A stretch of DNA of 64,000 nt from Strigamia acuminata (lineage: Eukaryota > Arthropoda > Chilopoda > Geophilomorpha > Linotaeniidae), in NCBI GenBank assembly GCA_949358305.1, contig OX442317.1:7010186-7074185 (forward strand), given 5' to 3'. Positions 19,662 to 32,600 of the stretch are shown here, in pieces (position 1 is the stretch's first letter; each line of letters begins with the position of its first letter). The position numbers were made by a program, and so were the translations under genes. A model generated the notes under the pieces. That model did no database searches, was not told where the DNA came from, and was given only the letters and a program-made list of their open reading frames with translations.

Positions 19662-19896
19662 ACCGTATTTTACCGATTAAGAGTCGCCCTCGAATTGTAG
19701 CCGCGGCTGAGACACCAAGAATACCATATTTTTGCAAAAGTACGGTATTGTTTCTGTATTTAACTCACAAACGATAAAGTTCAGACTTCGTTTGTTACAT
19801 TAAACTAATGTAACAAAAGAAAAACCGAAATTGTGATTGCTGACAAAAATGGCAGTTTTGAATAAGACCAGAGGCTCTTAATCGATAAAATACGGT
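19662..19896. mobile_element. MITE with ACCGTATTTTACCGATTAAG termini (copy 1)
   Basis: The left end ACCGTATTTTACCGATTAAG is inverted at the right end (CTTAATCGATAAAATACGGT), with TA at the outside. There is no coding capacity. The same element lies at the equivalent place in unit 2 (about 24,089-24,362), so it was there before the tandem duplication. A related fragment (GCCGCGGCTCTTATTCGAGG) occurs near 27,570. Confidence 0.65.
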
Positions 19897-20157
19897 CAAT
19901 GTAAAGTTTATTACCATAAAAATTCGATTCTAAGACGCACCCCCACTTTTAAGATTGGTATTTTGGAGAAGAAAAAAACTGCTTCTTGGAATAGACAAAA
20001 TACATAATATCCCAACACAATACAAACCATTAATTGGGGCAAACGCAAAACTAAATTCATTTTATTTATCAGAACCGTTTCAGGATGTTAGAAAAAATAT
20101 CCCAGCATAATACAACGTGTTAATTATTACAATATAATAAAAAGTAAATTAAATAAA

Positions 20158-20242
20158 ATGATTTCGCTAACTGGCATTGTCTTGATAACATATTTATGGG
20201 TGATTAGTTGCGCAAATATCACACAACAAGGATATAAAACTG
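20158..20242 (+). CDS. Candidate signal-peptide first exon
   Basis: ATG at 20158 gives MISLTGIVLITYLWVISCAN, a good signal peptide, and ends ...GYKT G|GTAAAT, a plausible donor in phase 1. The phase would join in frame to lectin exon A at 23295 (also to the DIP exon at 29677, so phase does not decide). Homologous blocks at about 17,948, 22,622 and 24,622 have lost the start or gained stops. It is either the first exon of lectin gene 2 or a relic of a further lectin copy. Confidence 0.4.
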
Positions 20243-21690
20243 GTAAATTCATATTAGTATCTACACTTCACTTAGACACAACGGTTGCTAGAAAACTGAG
20301 TCTTCCTAACTTATCTTTCATAGTGCCGCTTTAACACGTTACACATCTCGAGACCCTTTTAAGTTCGAGGCTCCCACGTCTTCATTGACGCAGGGGCAGA
20401 TCCAGAAAACGTACTGATAGTTTTTAGCCACATTTATGTCGTTTTTGGTGTTTAGAAAACTACCAAAACTATAAAACAAAAACACGCCTAACTGTTAATA
20501 ATGTGTGGGAAACTATTTTGTTTATAGCCCAGTTCATACTATACTTTTTGCATCTCGTTCGTGCGAGTAAACGGCAATTAGAAATCCCGAGTCGCAATTC
20601 CAATTTTGAAATGACCACTGGCCAAATTCAAAATTTCGCCATTTATCATCGGATTTTTTTTCCAGCAACCCACAATTTTCGAAACACATTTTCTTGGCAA
20701 TCCAACGACAAACTATTGCTGGCGCCGAATGCAATGTAGATCACACTTGTAGTCCCTGTATTAAAAACGAGAGTTGACCCGGTATTGGTTGTCGTTCACA
20801 TTGCGTCTCTCCCTCATAATTCACTCGATTTTAATGTTCAAATATCAATTCTTATCTTTTTACCTATAAAAAAATCTCCCCCCAACCAACTTCGGGTCGC
20901 GACCCAGAAGTTAGGAAATCTTCTGCTCTAACCACTCATTTCAATGTGACATTGTGACTCAACTTTAGTCAAAATCCGTGCGTGTTTTTGCTTGCCATTG
21001 CTCGTTGCCAGTTGCAAATGATGATAAGCAACGTTTAGCCAGTTCTCGCCGTACGTTTTTATTACGCATTTTACAGATATCACATCATGGATTTTCCATA
21101 TAAATAAAAAAAATTAAAAAATTAACTTTTCCAATCCTCTAGATTGCTCATCTTTTCTAAAGTATATATATGCATAAAATGAAGCCAGAAATATACAAAC
21201 ATTTTTAGATATACGAAGTTCACATAATAAAAAGAGCTGACTTAAAAAACAAGCATTTTTAGTGAATGTAATCTGTACTCGTGGGAGTTTTCTCTGTGGC
21301 TACGTCCGTATAACCATTGGGTTGCTTTTGGGTGCACCAAAAAGCGCGATAGAAAAAACAAGTCCATTATTTCTACATGTCAGCTTAACTGTAACAAATT
21401 CTTTCAACAACAAAAAATTGTGCATGCAAAATCCAAATATTTTTCAATTTCCGATCTCACATTTCACTGGCTGCATTCAAACACTAAAATATTTAGTGTT
21501 TTACTTCAATTTTAAAACAAAAATAACATTATTTCCTGTTTAAACCCATGTTAAAACTTAAAATACACTTAAATTAAAATTGTTATTTTTATTTTTGAAT
21601 GCAGCTATTGGTTTGTGCATACGTATATCCCTCCCAATGTGCAAAAATATTGTTTTCCACGTATTAAAATTAATTACGCAAGAAATACTT
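20243..21690. other. Duplicated non-coding sequence in unit 1
   Basis: It matches 24,690-26,130 block by block, including CGTTACACATCTCGAGACCC, ATGTCGTTTTTGGTGTTTAG and CATTGGGTTGCTTTTGGGTG. Short ORFs here are not preserved between the two copies. No gene was recognised. Confidence 0.6.
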
Positions 21691-22161
21691 TCTGACGCAT
21701 TGTAAATTCTAATCAGGAGATGGCGATGGCTTCCATTTCCGTTGCAACGATTGTACTCTACATCAAGAAAGTGATTATGCCAATTTACTATACACTTATT
21801 CAGTAAAAACAAGTAAATATAAAAGGCTTTTATATTGGTGTTAAAATCGCCGCCAAAGTGCGCTACTACCGCAGATTGTTTCGTGATTGCCGTGATCGTG
21901 TCAAAAAACCTTCAACAAAGTACTTTTTCTAGACAATATTAAACAACAAAATATATGGACAGATAGGAATTTTCATTTCAACCAGATTTAGCCTGGTTTC
22001 AGAATTTTTAGAACGTTTTTTTGGTATCGAAAACATCAAAATCCGCATCTGGCGAACATTTTGGCATCCATTAAAGGACACGGGTTCCGCCAGGTGGCGC
22101 TGCGGTTTGAAAAATTACATTACAGATCACGTTACACAAACCGGAAGTACCGGAAGTCGAA

Positions 22162-22205
22162 CCCCCCCCCCCCCCACACACACACACACAAACACACACA
22201 CAAAC
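22162..22205. repeat. Poly-C followed by (CA)n microsatellite
   Basis: A run of about 14 C is followed by CA repeats interrupted by AA. It is low-complexity sequence and prone to assembly error. Confidence 0.9.
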
Positions 22206-23294
22206 ATGCAAGTCAAGTTAAATAAAAGCCTTTAAAAAAAAGCTTTCTTCATCTTACATCAGAAGTAAAGATGGAGAAAATTCTATCTGCCCAGAGAATG
22301 CATTAATTCTCTTTGGTCAATAGGCAAAGAGGCAGCCATCTCATGCAGCACCCTAAAGGGGGCATTGTTGAATTTTTATATTTTTAAGACTGAAATATTT
22401 TCTGCGCCTTTATTCACCACTTCTTCAATGTAGTAAATAGCCAAGTAAGATGAAAACCGCACGTCCATTTTTCTTTGCCAAATTTAGATGAGATTTCCAC
22501 TTTAGACATGTACAATTAAATCGAAAAGTTAATTACCAGAACCGTTTCAGGATGTTACAGAAAATAATATCCAAACACAATAGAAACTGTTATTTAACAA
22601 CACAATAAAAAAGGAATTAAATAAAACTATATAGTTAACTGGCATTTTCTTGAAAACATATTTGTGGATCACCAGCTGCGTAAATAGCACACAATAAGGA
22701 CATACAACATAATACAGAACTGATAAATTTACTTTGATACCATGGCTTTAGCATTAAGCGTTCGTAAGTTATCCTCCTTAGTGTGTTGAAAGCACCCTTT
22801 CTAGCAATTTAAGATTGAAAACACATCATTACTACAGTTTGCGCCCAATATCTTGATGCTAAATTCGTACTGCGCATCCCATTCTGCGCAGACGAATTTC
22901 TAATGTTAGTTTTCATAAATAAATGTCCACACATCACTTTGATAAACAAACAAACTGGTATATTGTCCAAATGGTTTCAAATTACACACAAAACGCTTTG
23001 CGCTGATTTTCACCGACAATCATCAAGTTCTAACAATCCCATCATGCAATTCAACTCAACATTAATAATAACAAACTCGTTCCACAAATCAACTTAATCT
23101 CTAACACATTAATTATTGTAACAAAAGTCTCTAACATCTAATTCAAGTGCCTATTATCAGTCCTAATAATGCTAAAATAACAACTGGAATTAGAAAATCG
23201 TCTGCTCAGAATGGGATGCACAGTACAAATTTAGCATCAAGATACCGGGCGCGAACTGTATAGTGAATAGCTGTTTTTTTATTAAACATTTCAG

Positions 23295-23953
23295 TGATAA
23301 TCATTTGCTGTATGATTAATGTTGCGATCGCTGATGGTTTATGCCCCACTGATTTCATAAGTTTGGGCGAATCTTGTTACCATTTTGGAACAAAGTCTGG
23401 TGATAATAATGCTGGAATGGCATATTGTAAACAGAAAGACTCGCATCTTATAAGCCTCGACACAGCAGAAGAAAATAAAATTATCCTTAGTTATATTGAC
23501 AAACTACCAAACTCTCGTAAGGATACACAGCTTGAAAATTGTACAGAATTTGTGCGGAAAATATGTTAAAAAACTAAACAACTTCATTTTGTCCTTACCG
23601 CTTTTGAGCAAATTTTCTAAACAAATTCTCTGCTAGAAAGTAAAAATAAACAAAAAGGTTCTTTTGTGGTTATATTTTCAGCATATCCAAATTTTTGGAC
23701 TGATGGTAGAGATAAGCACAATTCTAAAAAGTTTTTTTGGTTAACCACTGGAAATCCTGTTGTCGCAACAAGTTGGTGTGATGGCCAACCAGATTCCACT
23801 CAGGATAAAGAATTTTGCCTTAACATTCAAAAATATCATGGAAGAATTTGTTGGAATGACATTGATTGTCCTGCCGAGCGATCAGTCCTTACAGACCCTT
23901 ACGCACCACTTCGCTTTCTTTGTGAATTTGATTTAGGCGACACTGCAAACTAA
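23295..23953 (+). CDS. C-type lectin-like gene 2 (two visible exons)
   Basis: Exon A 23295-23516 (acceptor ATTTCAG, donor CTC|GTAAGG) joins exon B 23682-23953 (acceptor TTTTCAG) in frame, giving ...LPNS-P-YPNFWTDGRDK. The layout is as in lectin gene 1: hydrophobic leader (ICCMINVAIADG), then one C-type lectin domain with cysteines in LCPTDF, ESCYHF, AYCKQK, SWCDGQP, ICWNDIDC and RFLCEFD, plus one extra in KEFCLNI. The sugar-site loop is QPD, the galactose-type variant, and WND is intact, so calcium-dependent sugar binding is plausible. Exon A again starts TG, leaving the true start codon in an upstream exon. The paralogue at 18940-19597 has EPD/WVD instead, which suggests divergence of ligand after duplication. 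Confidence 0.82.
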
Positions 23954-24088
23954 TATAACGCAAATAAAATTTTTCTTCTTAGCGTTTTGTCCTCCATCTC
24001 TGGACGAAACGCTAATAAACAAAAACTAAACAATTTCCGTTTTGTGCTACTCTGGGAATTTGCTTTGTACAATTGAGATTTGTAACCA

Positions 24089-24362
24089 CAAATATCGTAT
24101 TTTACCGATTAAGAGTCGCCCTCGAATTGTAGCTTCCCTCAAATTGAAGTCTCCCTCGAATAGTAGCCACGGCTGAGACACCAATTATACCGTATTTTTT
24201 CAAAAGTACGGTATTGTTTTCGTATTTAACTTCACGAACGATGAACGTACGCTTCATTCGTGAAGTTCATACTTCGTTTGTTACAATAAACAAATGTAAC
24301 GAACAAAAAACTGAAATTGTAATTACTGACAAAAATGGCAGTTTTAATCGATAAAATACGGT
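24089..24362. mobile_element. MITE with CGTATTTTACCGATTAAG termini (copy 2)
   Basis: Equivalent of 19662-19896 in duplication unit 2. The left end CGTATTTTACCGATTAAG and right end TTAATCGATAAAATACGG are inverted. It has diverged in the middle, with an added ACTTCACGAACGATGAACG-type inverted segment around 24,227-24,260. Confidence 0.55.
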
Positions 24363-26130
24363 AAATGTAAAGTTTATTACCATAAAAATTCGATTCTAAA
24401 ACACTCGATTCTAAGACGCACCCCACTTTTAAAAACTTGGTATTTTGGAGAAGAAAAAAACTGCGTCTTGAAATAGAGAAAATACATACTGTAATATCCC
24501 AATACAATCAACATCAAAACTAAATTCATTTTATTTATCAGAACCGTTTTAGGATGTTAGAAAAAATATCCCAGCATAACACAAACTGTTAACTATTGCA
24601 ATATAATAAAAAGTGAATTAAATAAAATCATATCGCTAACTGGCATTGTCTTGATAACATGTTTATTAGTTGCGTAATATCACACAACATATACCAAGGA
24701 TATAAAACTGGTAAATTCATATTACTGTAGTATCTACACTTCACTTTGACACAACGGCTGTTGGAAAACTGAGCGTTCCTAACTTATCTTTATAGTGCCG
24801 CTTTAACACGTTACACATCTCGAGACCCTTTTAAGTTCGTGGCTCCCATGTCTTCATTGACGTAGGGCAGATCCAGGAAACGTACAACAGTTTTTAGACA
24901 CGTTTATGTCGTTTTTGGTGTTTAGAAAAACGACCAAAACAACCAAAACACGCCTAACTGTTAATGAAGTGTGGGAAACTATTTTGTTTTTGGCCCAGTT
25001 CATAGTATACTTTTTGCATCTCGTTCGTGCGAATAAATGCAAATTAAAAATCCCGAGTCGCTATCCCAACGGTGAAATGACCACTGGCGAAATTCAAAAT
25101 TTCGCCATTTATCACCGGATTTTTTTCCAGCAACCCACAATTTTCGAAACACATTTTCTTGGCAATCCAACGACAAACTATTGCTGGCGCCGAATGCCAT
25201 GTAGATCAGAGTTGTAGTCCCTGTAAAAACGTGGGTTGGCCCGGTATTGGTTGCGGTTCACATTGCGTCTCTCCCTCATAATTTACTCGATGTTAATGTT
25301 CAAATATCAATTTTTATTTTTTTACCTATAAAAAAATTTCTCCCCACCCAACTTAGGAAACCATGCTCTAACCACTCATTTCAATATGACATTGCGACTC
25401 AACTTCAATCAAAATCCGTGCGTGTTTTTGCTTGCCATTGCCCGTTGCCAGTTGCAAACGATGATAAGCAACGTCTAGCCAGTTCCCGCCGTTCGTTTTT
25501 ATTGCGCATGTTACAGATGATGATACCACATCATGGATTTCCATATAAGTAAAAAAAAAAATTAACTTATCCAATCTTCTAGATTGCTCATCTTTTTTAA
25601 AGTATTTATATGTACAAAATGAAGCCAGAAATATACACGCATTTCTAGAGATACGAAGTTCACGTAATAGAAAGAGCTGACTTAAAAAACAAGCATTTTT
25701 AGTGAATGTAATCTGTACTCATGGGAGTACTCTCAGTGGCTACGTCCGTATAACCATTGGGTTGCTTTTGGGTGCACCGAAAAGCGCGATGGAAAGAACA
25801 AGTCCATTTTTCTACATGTCAGCTTAACTGTAACAAATTCTTTCAACAACAAAAAATTGTGCATGCAAAATACAAATATTTTTCAATTTCCGATCTCACA
25901 TTTCACTGGCTGCATTCAAACACTAAAATATTTAGTGTTTTACTTCAATTTTAAAACAAAAATGACATCATTTCCTGTTTAAACCCACGTTAAAACTTAA
26001 AATACACTTAATCTAAAATTGTTATTTTTATTTTTGAATGCAGATACTGGTTTGTGCGTACATCCCTCCCAACGAGCAAAAATATTGTTTCCACGCATTA
26101 AAATTGATTAAACAAGAAATATTTTCTATC

Positions 26131-29100
26131 AAAACTATAAACGAATAATTATCGATAGTTTGCGTCATTATAAAGTTGTGGAATTTTTTTTTTAGATCCA
26201 CTTTTAGCAAACTGACACGTTTTAGCACTCTATTCTAAAGCGACTTCTCATAGCGATTTGCGGCTGAGAGCCACACGGCAAGTCGTCGCAGCCAATCATG
26301 ATTAAGGAAATTGATTTCGTCATGACATCGAAATCACATTGTCGCAGCAAATTTGCGGCCACAAGTCGATCTCCCATTCGATGATTCGTAGTAATTCTAT
26401 CCTCGTCATGAAATGTCAAGAGCATCAAATAATCTGCAGCCAAAGTCCCAGCAAATTTGTAAGATTCTTGCGTACTCAACCAGGAACAGAATAAAACCAC
26501 CAGCATGTCAATTTTTCAACCCAGATCACCAACAAAGTTCAAAAAAGAACTCTAACGATAATGATTTAACCGATTAGGCATTATTGCCTCAGCCCACTTT
26601 CACATTCGAATGATAAATCTCTAGAATTTCCCCCCACCCAAAAAAATAAAATAAAAATTAAGCCCAATATTCAATTACGACTAAATTATATCGATCGGTC
26701 TCCATTATTCGTTCAATAAACATAAGTAATATCCCTCCCCACCCCAACCTAGTGTCAATTTTTTTTTTCTCAAAAACTATTGGGATTTTTATTCTGAAAT
26801 TTCATGTATTTTCATTTAACATCATAACAAACAATAAAAAAAATAATAGATTTAAAAACCACAAAAAAAAATTTCATAAAATTCCTTTGTTTACTCACTA
26901 CTTTTGAATGCAATGTCAATTATTTTTGTCGCTCTCTTTTGACAAATACCAAATTGCTTGAATTTCTTCAGAATCATGAAATACTCAGAGAATAAAATCA
27001 TTTTCATTCATTTTTGGAAAAATGTTTTCGGCTTGGGGTCAAAAATGACCCGGGTTGGGTGAGTAAAAGATTATTTTTAAGGTTGGGGCGGCGAGGGATA
27101 TTACCCAATGTAATTTATGCCCTTACAAGGCCACAAATTTATTTCCAATGTAAGTAGACCTTTCTGCTGTGTCACTTCTTGACTTTGGCCTGTGGAAACA
27201 GCAGCCACATCTACACCAGTGCCTAGTCCAGAATAACTTGCAGTTAAACACGTTTTGTAGTTTAAATGTCGTGTGCACGCCCACTGCGAACATATACTAA
27301 ACCGACATAACGTTGTCCTATTTCCAGCCGTACTACGCCTGGACTGGGCTCTACTACAAGGAAAATTAGTTCTGTGTCAAAGCATCATCTTTGACAATGA
27401 AACAAGTATTGGTAATCGACCACAATGTCTGGAGTTCGATTACAATTCTGGTGTTTTGGGCTACTTTTTTTGTGCCACTACACCAGTGAAATAAATAGAG
27501 GTCGGTTCAAAGTTAAATACAAAAAAAAAATAGTATTTTCGCGATAATACAGTATTCTTACTGCCTCAGCCGCGGCTCTTATTCGAGGACAGATCTTAAT
27601 CAAATAAATAAGCTATAAATCGGCTGCCATTTTTCAAGTTACTGTAGATCAAAACAAGCAGTTTAAATATGTTGTTTAAAATGCTGTTCCAGTCTACATT
27701 ACTCTATATTTATCTCTGTAAATATGTGTAAATGCTTAGTAATAGCTAATAATGTGTAGAAGGTTGAGTATTCCAAATGACAGCACTAAAAGCCCGCAAA
27801 GTGAAATCATGTGATCTATTTACACAGCAGACCACAGTATGTGACATTAACTTGCACGTTTGAAATTCCATGTTTCACTAAGTACAAAACCCCCTCCCAT
27901 ACACAGAATACACACAGGAATTGTGGGTAAAATTAGCGTTTTTAATGACTCATCAAACCTTGCAACTTTATTGTTTTTGCCAAACCAAAACTTGAGTATA
28001 TTTTGGTCATTACTTTTATTGTTTCGACTTCAATTAATATAATTTTGTGTGGGAGCACCTTCTGGCGACGGAGTATAATGGCTGCCGTGCGACCTAAATA
28101 TTAAAGATTATAGCACCACGTGATTTAAAAATGGTGTCCCGCATGCTTTAGTTTTGTAAACACGACTAATCTTTTCCATCTAACCAACGGCCGGTTTTAG
28201 TTGAATGGTTTGACGACTGCAAACATTGACCACAGTTAGGTCAAAAAGGTTTTTATTTATTTTTATTATTATTATTTTTAGCACATACACTAATAAATAA
28301 TAAACTTGCGGGTTTCTAAACCCATAAATCGTTTTAATTTCGTAGGAAACGAAACACGCAATACTCACTTTGTTCTTTGTCAAGCACTTCACAATAAAAA
28401 CAAAGGAAGTTGATGACCCAAACTGAGAAAAACTAAGTGATGGCACTCTTAGGAGCCACCACCACGGTACCATTGATCAGGTTTACTGCCAAAAACTGCT
28501 TGCTATCATTTTTTTATTCACTTGCTTAAACTTTGATTAAAAAATTTTACCCCCCCCCCCCCCAAAAAAAAAAAAAAATAAAAAACCATAAATCAAATCG
28601 CTCCTTTTATTTTCCAATTTAATTCGCATTTAATAACTCGACTTTTCATTTACAATTTCCAAATTAAAGCGCAATAAAGTGAAGAGGGAGGAAGGGTAGA
28701 ATGAAAAACTTTCAAAAGTTTGGATAATTCAAACCATACAGTTATTACAGCCGCATAATACCGTGATTAGAAACTATAAATTCTTTTTTGTCCCAGCCCC
28801 TCCTGAAGCCGAGGCTCTAACTCAAGACCTATTTCAATAGATCTTTATGACTCGAAATAAGCCTGCCGAAGATTAAAGCTGAAAGAAATTTTTCTATGAA
28901 TTACAAATGTGCTTTCAATATAAGTTACAGCTTGAAAAGTTTCGTGCGATTTCTTGCCACACCTTGACTGATGAAACGTTACCTTTCACATTCTTTCTTC
29001 ATTTTATTTTATTTTTTTTGTGTGATACATACAAAAAAAATAATTTTTTTAAAGGGGTGTGTGTTCCTTCTAAATGTATTTGTCAAATAAATCACAAAGT

Positions 29101-29676
29101 TTGTTGTACCTAATCAATGACAAAAGCAATTATTTGAAAGTCAATTTATCAAAGATTCATCTTAACTCATATTTTGTGTTGTGTGTGTGCATGTTCTTTT
29201 GTTCGTGGAGTTATTGACACGAAAATGCGCCATTGGACGGGAAAAAAATTGTGTTAGCATCAATAAATACCATTTATCTCTTGCTGCTGGTACTTATGCA
29301 CAACAAGTCTTATTAATTTATTATTTCTTTCGTAATTTATCACAGGTGGGAGTAAAATTAATTGTCTCTTTGACCTGGTGTCACGAGTAAAAAGGCAGCT
29401 TGCAATAAATACACTCATTTTCAATAATAACAGTCAAATAACAACCGAGTTTTTATTTAAAACACTCTGCTAGAATTCAATATCAAATAATTTTATTTGT
29501 TCCACGTCTCTTCTTTATTGATTGCTGAAAATCAATTTGAATATGGTAATGTAATAAAAGATGAAAATGGAAACAAACAAAATTATCTGATATTGAATGC
29601 TGGATTGTATTTTATAAAATGATTCAAAAAAAATATAATGATTATTATTATAATCCTCATTTTTGTTCTTTTAAAG
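26131..29676. other. AT-rich spacer, no supported gene
   Basis: There is a poly-C/poly-A junction near 28,550-28,577. Fragments of the palindromic and MITE families of the lectin region lie near 27,415-27,600. A 94-codon minus-strand ORF (26,222-26,506; starts MLVVLFCSWLSTQESYKFAG) has no domain I recognise and no splice context. A first exon for the DIP gene could lie here, but I could not identify one. Confidence 0.5.
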
Positions 29677-32600
29677 CTTTGGCAACAGATCCAGAATTCT
29701 CAGAACAAATTCCAAATATGACTGTCGCAGTGGGCAGAGAAGCCACCTTGCCATGTGTTGTTGATCATCTAGGATCTCATAAGGTAATTTTTCCCTAAAT
29801 TGATATTGCCAAAAATGCGCAATTCAATTATGCAAATGAAGTACAATCATTTCGTCACCAATTTTTCTCAACAAAATGCTTGGTAGTTTAATTTCTTTCT
29901 CCGTATGGTTAAAAAATACATTGAAATTATATTGCACTGCATTTTTAAATGCATTGGGTTTCGCGAGAAAGCGTTTTGTAATACAGTCAAAATCGCAAGG
30001 GACCCGAATAATTGATTCGTTATAACGAGAATTCATTATATCGAAATTTTTTAACATGGTGTCAGTAACCTAACCAACTGTCACTAGGGGAAAATGATGG
30101 AAACTGCATGCTGCTTTATACCTTGTATTGTTGTCAATACAATGTACTTTTTCAATGCATTAAAACCTGCATTAATTCCTTGTGGTGTTAATACATCATA
30201 TGTTCTATGCTCAGCCAATCAAACCAGTCATTTTTAGGTATTCGTTATATCGATAATTTGTTATATAGCGATTCGTTATAAAGAGTTTCGATTGTACATT
30301 TTTGCGTGCTATTGGTTCGCAAATAATAATACATTTTGTAAAATGAATTACGAAATGCCACTCCCAATATTTTTATTTGTCAAACATGAATGCATTTTTC
30401 AATTGTATTATGAAATTCAATATTTAATGTACAAATAATATACTTAATGCAGTGGTCCCCAAACTGTGCGCTGCAGCGGGCCTACAAGGACGCTGGACTA
30501 ACTTGCAGGGGCACCATGACCGCCTACAGGGGTTTGGGAACCACTCAGTTATGTGATGAGCACAAACTGATGAGGGGACTTGCCCCCTGCATTAACAATT
30601 CAGTAAATCTGTGTGAAAAGATAAATAATTATTTTTGTACGAGGTTTTAGAGCACAGCAATGGGCGGTAAAAGAAATAAATTTCCATAAAAAACAATTGA
30701 AGAAACGATTCCATTATCGCCCTGGGCGACAAAACTTGTCTCAGGACAAAAATAAAACTAATACAATGATAAAAATGCTTACATCCCACTGCACGTGATC
30801 ACCAAAGTCACAGATGTTCTTTTTTGCACCCCAAAAAAAACAATAATATTTTTGTTCACAGGTGGCGTGGATACATGTAGACAAGCAGATGATTTTAACG
30901 ATTCACCACCATGTTATAACAAGAAATCCACGTTTCCGGTTAACCCACAACAATCCGAAACATTGGATACTACATATCACTAATGTGCAGGAAGAAGACA
31001 GGGGTTATTACATGTGCCAAATTAACACTGTGCCTATGAAGAGCCAAATAGGACATTTAGATGTTGTTGGTAAGTAAATTCCTCCATTTAAACACAATTA
31101 TGCTTTCACTCTCGTTGTTCACCTTAAAACAGCAATAAATAATCCTTTGAATTTAAAATCGCCAGCCACCACTTAGCAATTGAATTGTTTATTCGTTGAA
31201 AGATCGATTCATGATATTAATAACACGAAAATGGTTTTTCTACTAAAGGCCTTTCGATTTTGCGATCATCGTCGTTGGTACTACAGTAGGGCGTCGATTA
31301 TCCAAACTGATCTGGGGACTAATTTGTTCGCGTAATCGCAAATTAGGTATATGTATATACCGTTCAAAAAAACTGTACCCTCACTCTATGCTGGCAATTG
31401 AAATTGTGAGTAATTTCGTGTTTTGCCACTAGAAGTTTTTTTTTGAACACAACTGTACATGAAAGTAAAAAGTTGATTAAAAACCATTAAAAAATCGATA
31501 AAAAAATTTGTTCGGATAACCGACATTCGGATAATCGACACTCTCTCTTATTAACCACTTTCGTTTTGTTTTTGCCATTCATGTCACTAATCAATCTTTA
31601 AGTTGGTGTTTGAGATGCTGAGTAATCTTATACCGTTTATTCGTTTACCTTCAGTCTCTCCAGATATTCTAGACGAAGAGAGCTCACCTTCAAACGTGGT
31701 TGTCAAGGAAACTTTTAATGTGACCTTAGTTTGCAAGGCATCAGGTTATCCTGCCCCAAAGATCACATGGAGGCGGGAGGACAACCAAGCTATCATGTTA
31801 GGAAAGAGGACGGGCCAGCAAGGTGAATTCATTCAATGCAATAAAATGAATAAAAGTTTGACAGCTTCTATGAGTTGACTACACTTTTCGCCCTTTTACT
31901 CCCCACCACTATCTCTAATGGCATTACTTTTGAAAAATTACTATTCCTTCAGAAAGCATTCCAATCGTGGAAGGTCCAGAACTGACCATACCGAAAGTGA
32001 GTCGAATACACATGGGAGCATATTTGTGCATTGCTTCCAATGGTGTGCCGCCATCAGTGAGCAAGAGGATTTTATTAGATGTGGAATGTGAGTCAACATT
32101 ATTTTATTACTTTGCACGAACGCCAGCTGGTAATAAAATTAGAAAGTAGCAACCAAGAGCTTCCTTGAATCCGCGATATAGAAAACAGAGCGCGATAAAT
32201 TGTCATTTACCGCTCTGACATGTTTTATATGAACCCGTTTAAGGCCACTATTTCTTTTAAAGTTGTCCAATCTCTATAAATTTCTTCTTTCATGTTCAAC
32301 GCAAAGTACAAACAAGTTGCTATTATCTGCCAAACACGGCTGCTGATACACTGCTTATTCGATCACAACTTTCCAAGCCTACTCACAAATGTTAACATTT
32401 CTTCTGCCTGTGCAACGAGTTGATGGAATTGCTAGTTTCGCAAGCTCACTGCAAACCATTCAATCTAGATTTATTATTGCATCTGTCTTTCCCACTTCTT
32501 CTGAACAGCTTAGCCTAGCGGATAAATTCTCGATTTAAGCTAAAGCACTATTAAAAGTCGCTTAAACATCTAATTAACTAAATAAACATGTCAATTGGAT

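Larger units (their letters stand above)
17781..21690. repeat. Tandem duplication unit 1 (right part), containing lectin gene 1
   Basis: The order of recognisable blocks matches 22,457-26,130: AACTGGCATTGTCTTGAAAAC, TACCATGGCTTTAGCATT, both lectin exons, a MITE, a second AACTGGCATT block, TTGGGTTGCTTTTGGGTGCA and GAATGCAG. Unit 1 additionally carries a palindromic insertion at 18,246-18,827. The copies have drifted by substitutions and indels, so the duplication is much older than the gypsy insertion. Confidence 0.8.
21691..26130. repeat. Tandem duplication unit 2, containing lectin gene 2
   Basis: It begins with the GCATTGTAAATTCT/GAGATGGCG block equivalent to 4830 and ends near TAAACAAGAAATATTTTCTATC, equivalent to about 21,690. 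Its length is about 4.4 kb. Without the gypsy element unit 1 is about 4.2 kb. The unit includes lectin gene 2 and degenerate copies of the signal-peptide block at about 22,622 and 24,622. Confidence 0.8.

Noticed and set aside
21262-21543. 93-codon ORF, with a related frame at 25,757-25,954
   Set aside because: The two duplicate copies do not keep the same frame, so the sequence is not under coding constraint.
26222-26506. 94-codon minus-strand ORF ending in MRSRFRIEC
   Set aside because: No recognised domain, neighbour or splice context; kept only as a note.
30447-30650. 67-codon ORF beginning MQWSPNCALQRAYKDAGL
   Set aside because: It is a translation of a hAT-type MITE in an intron.
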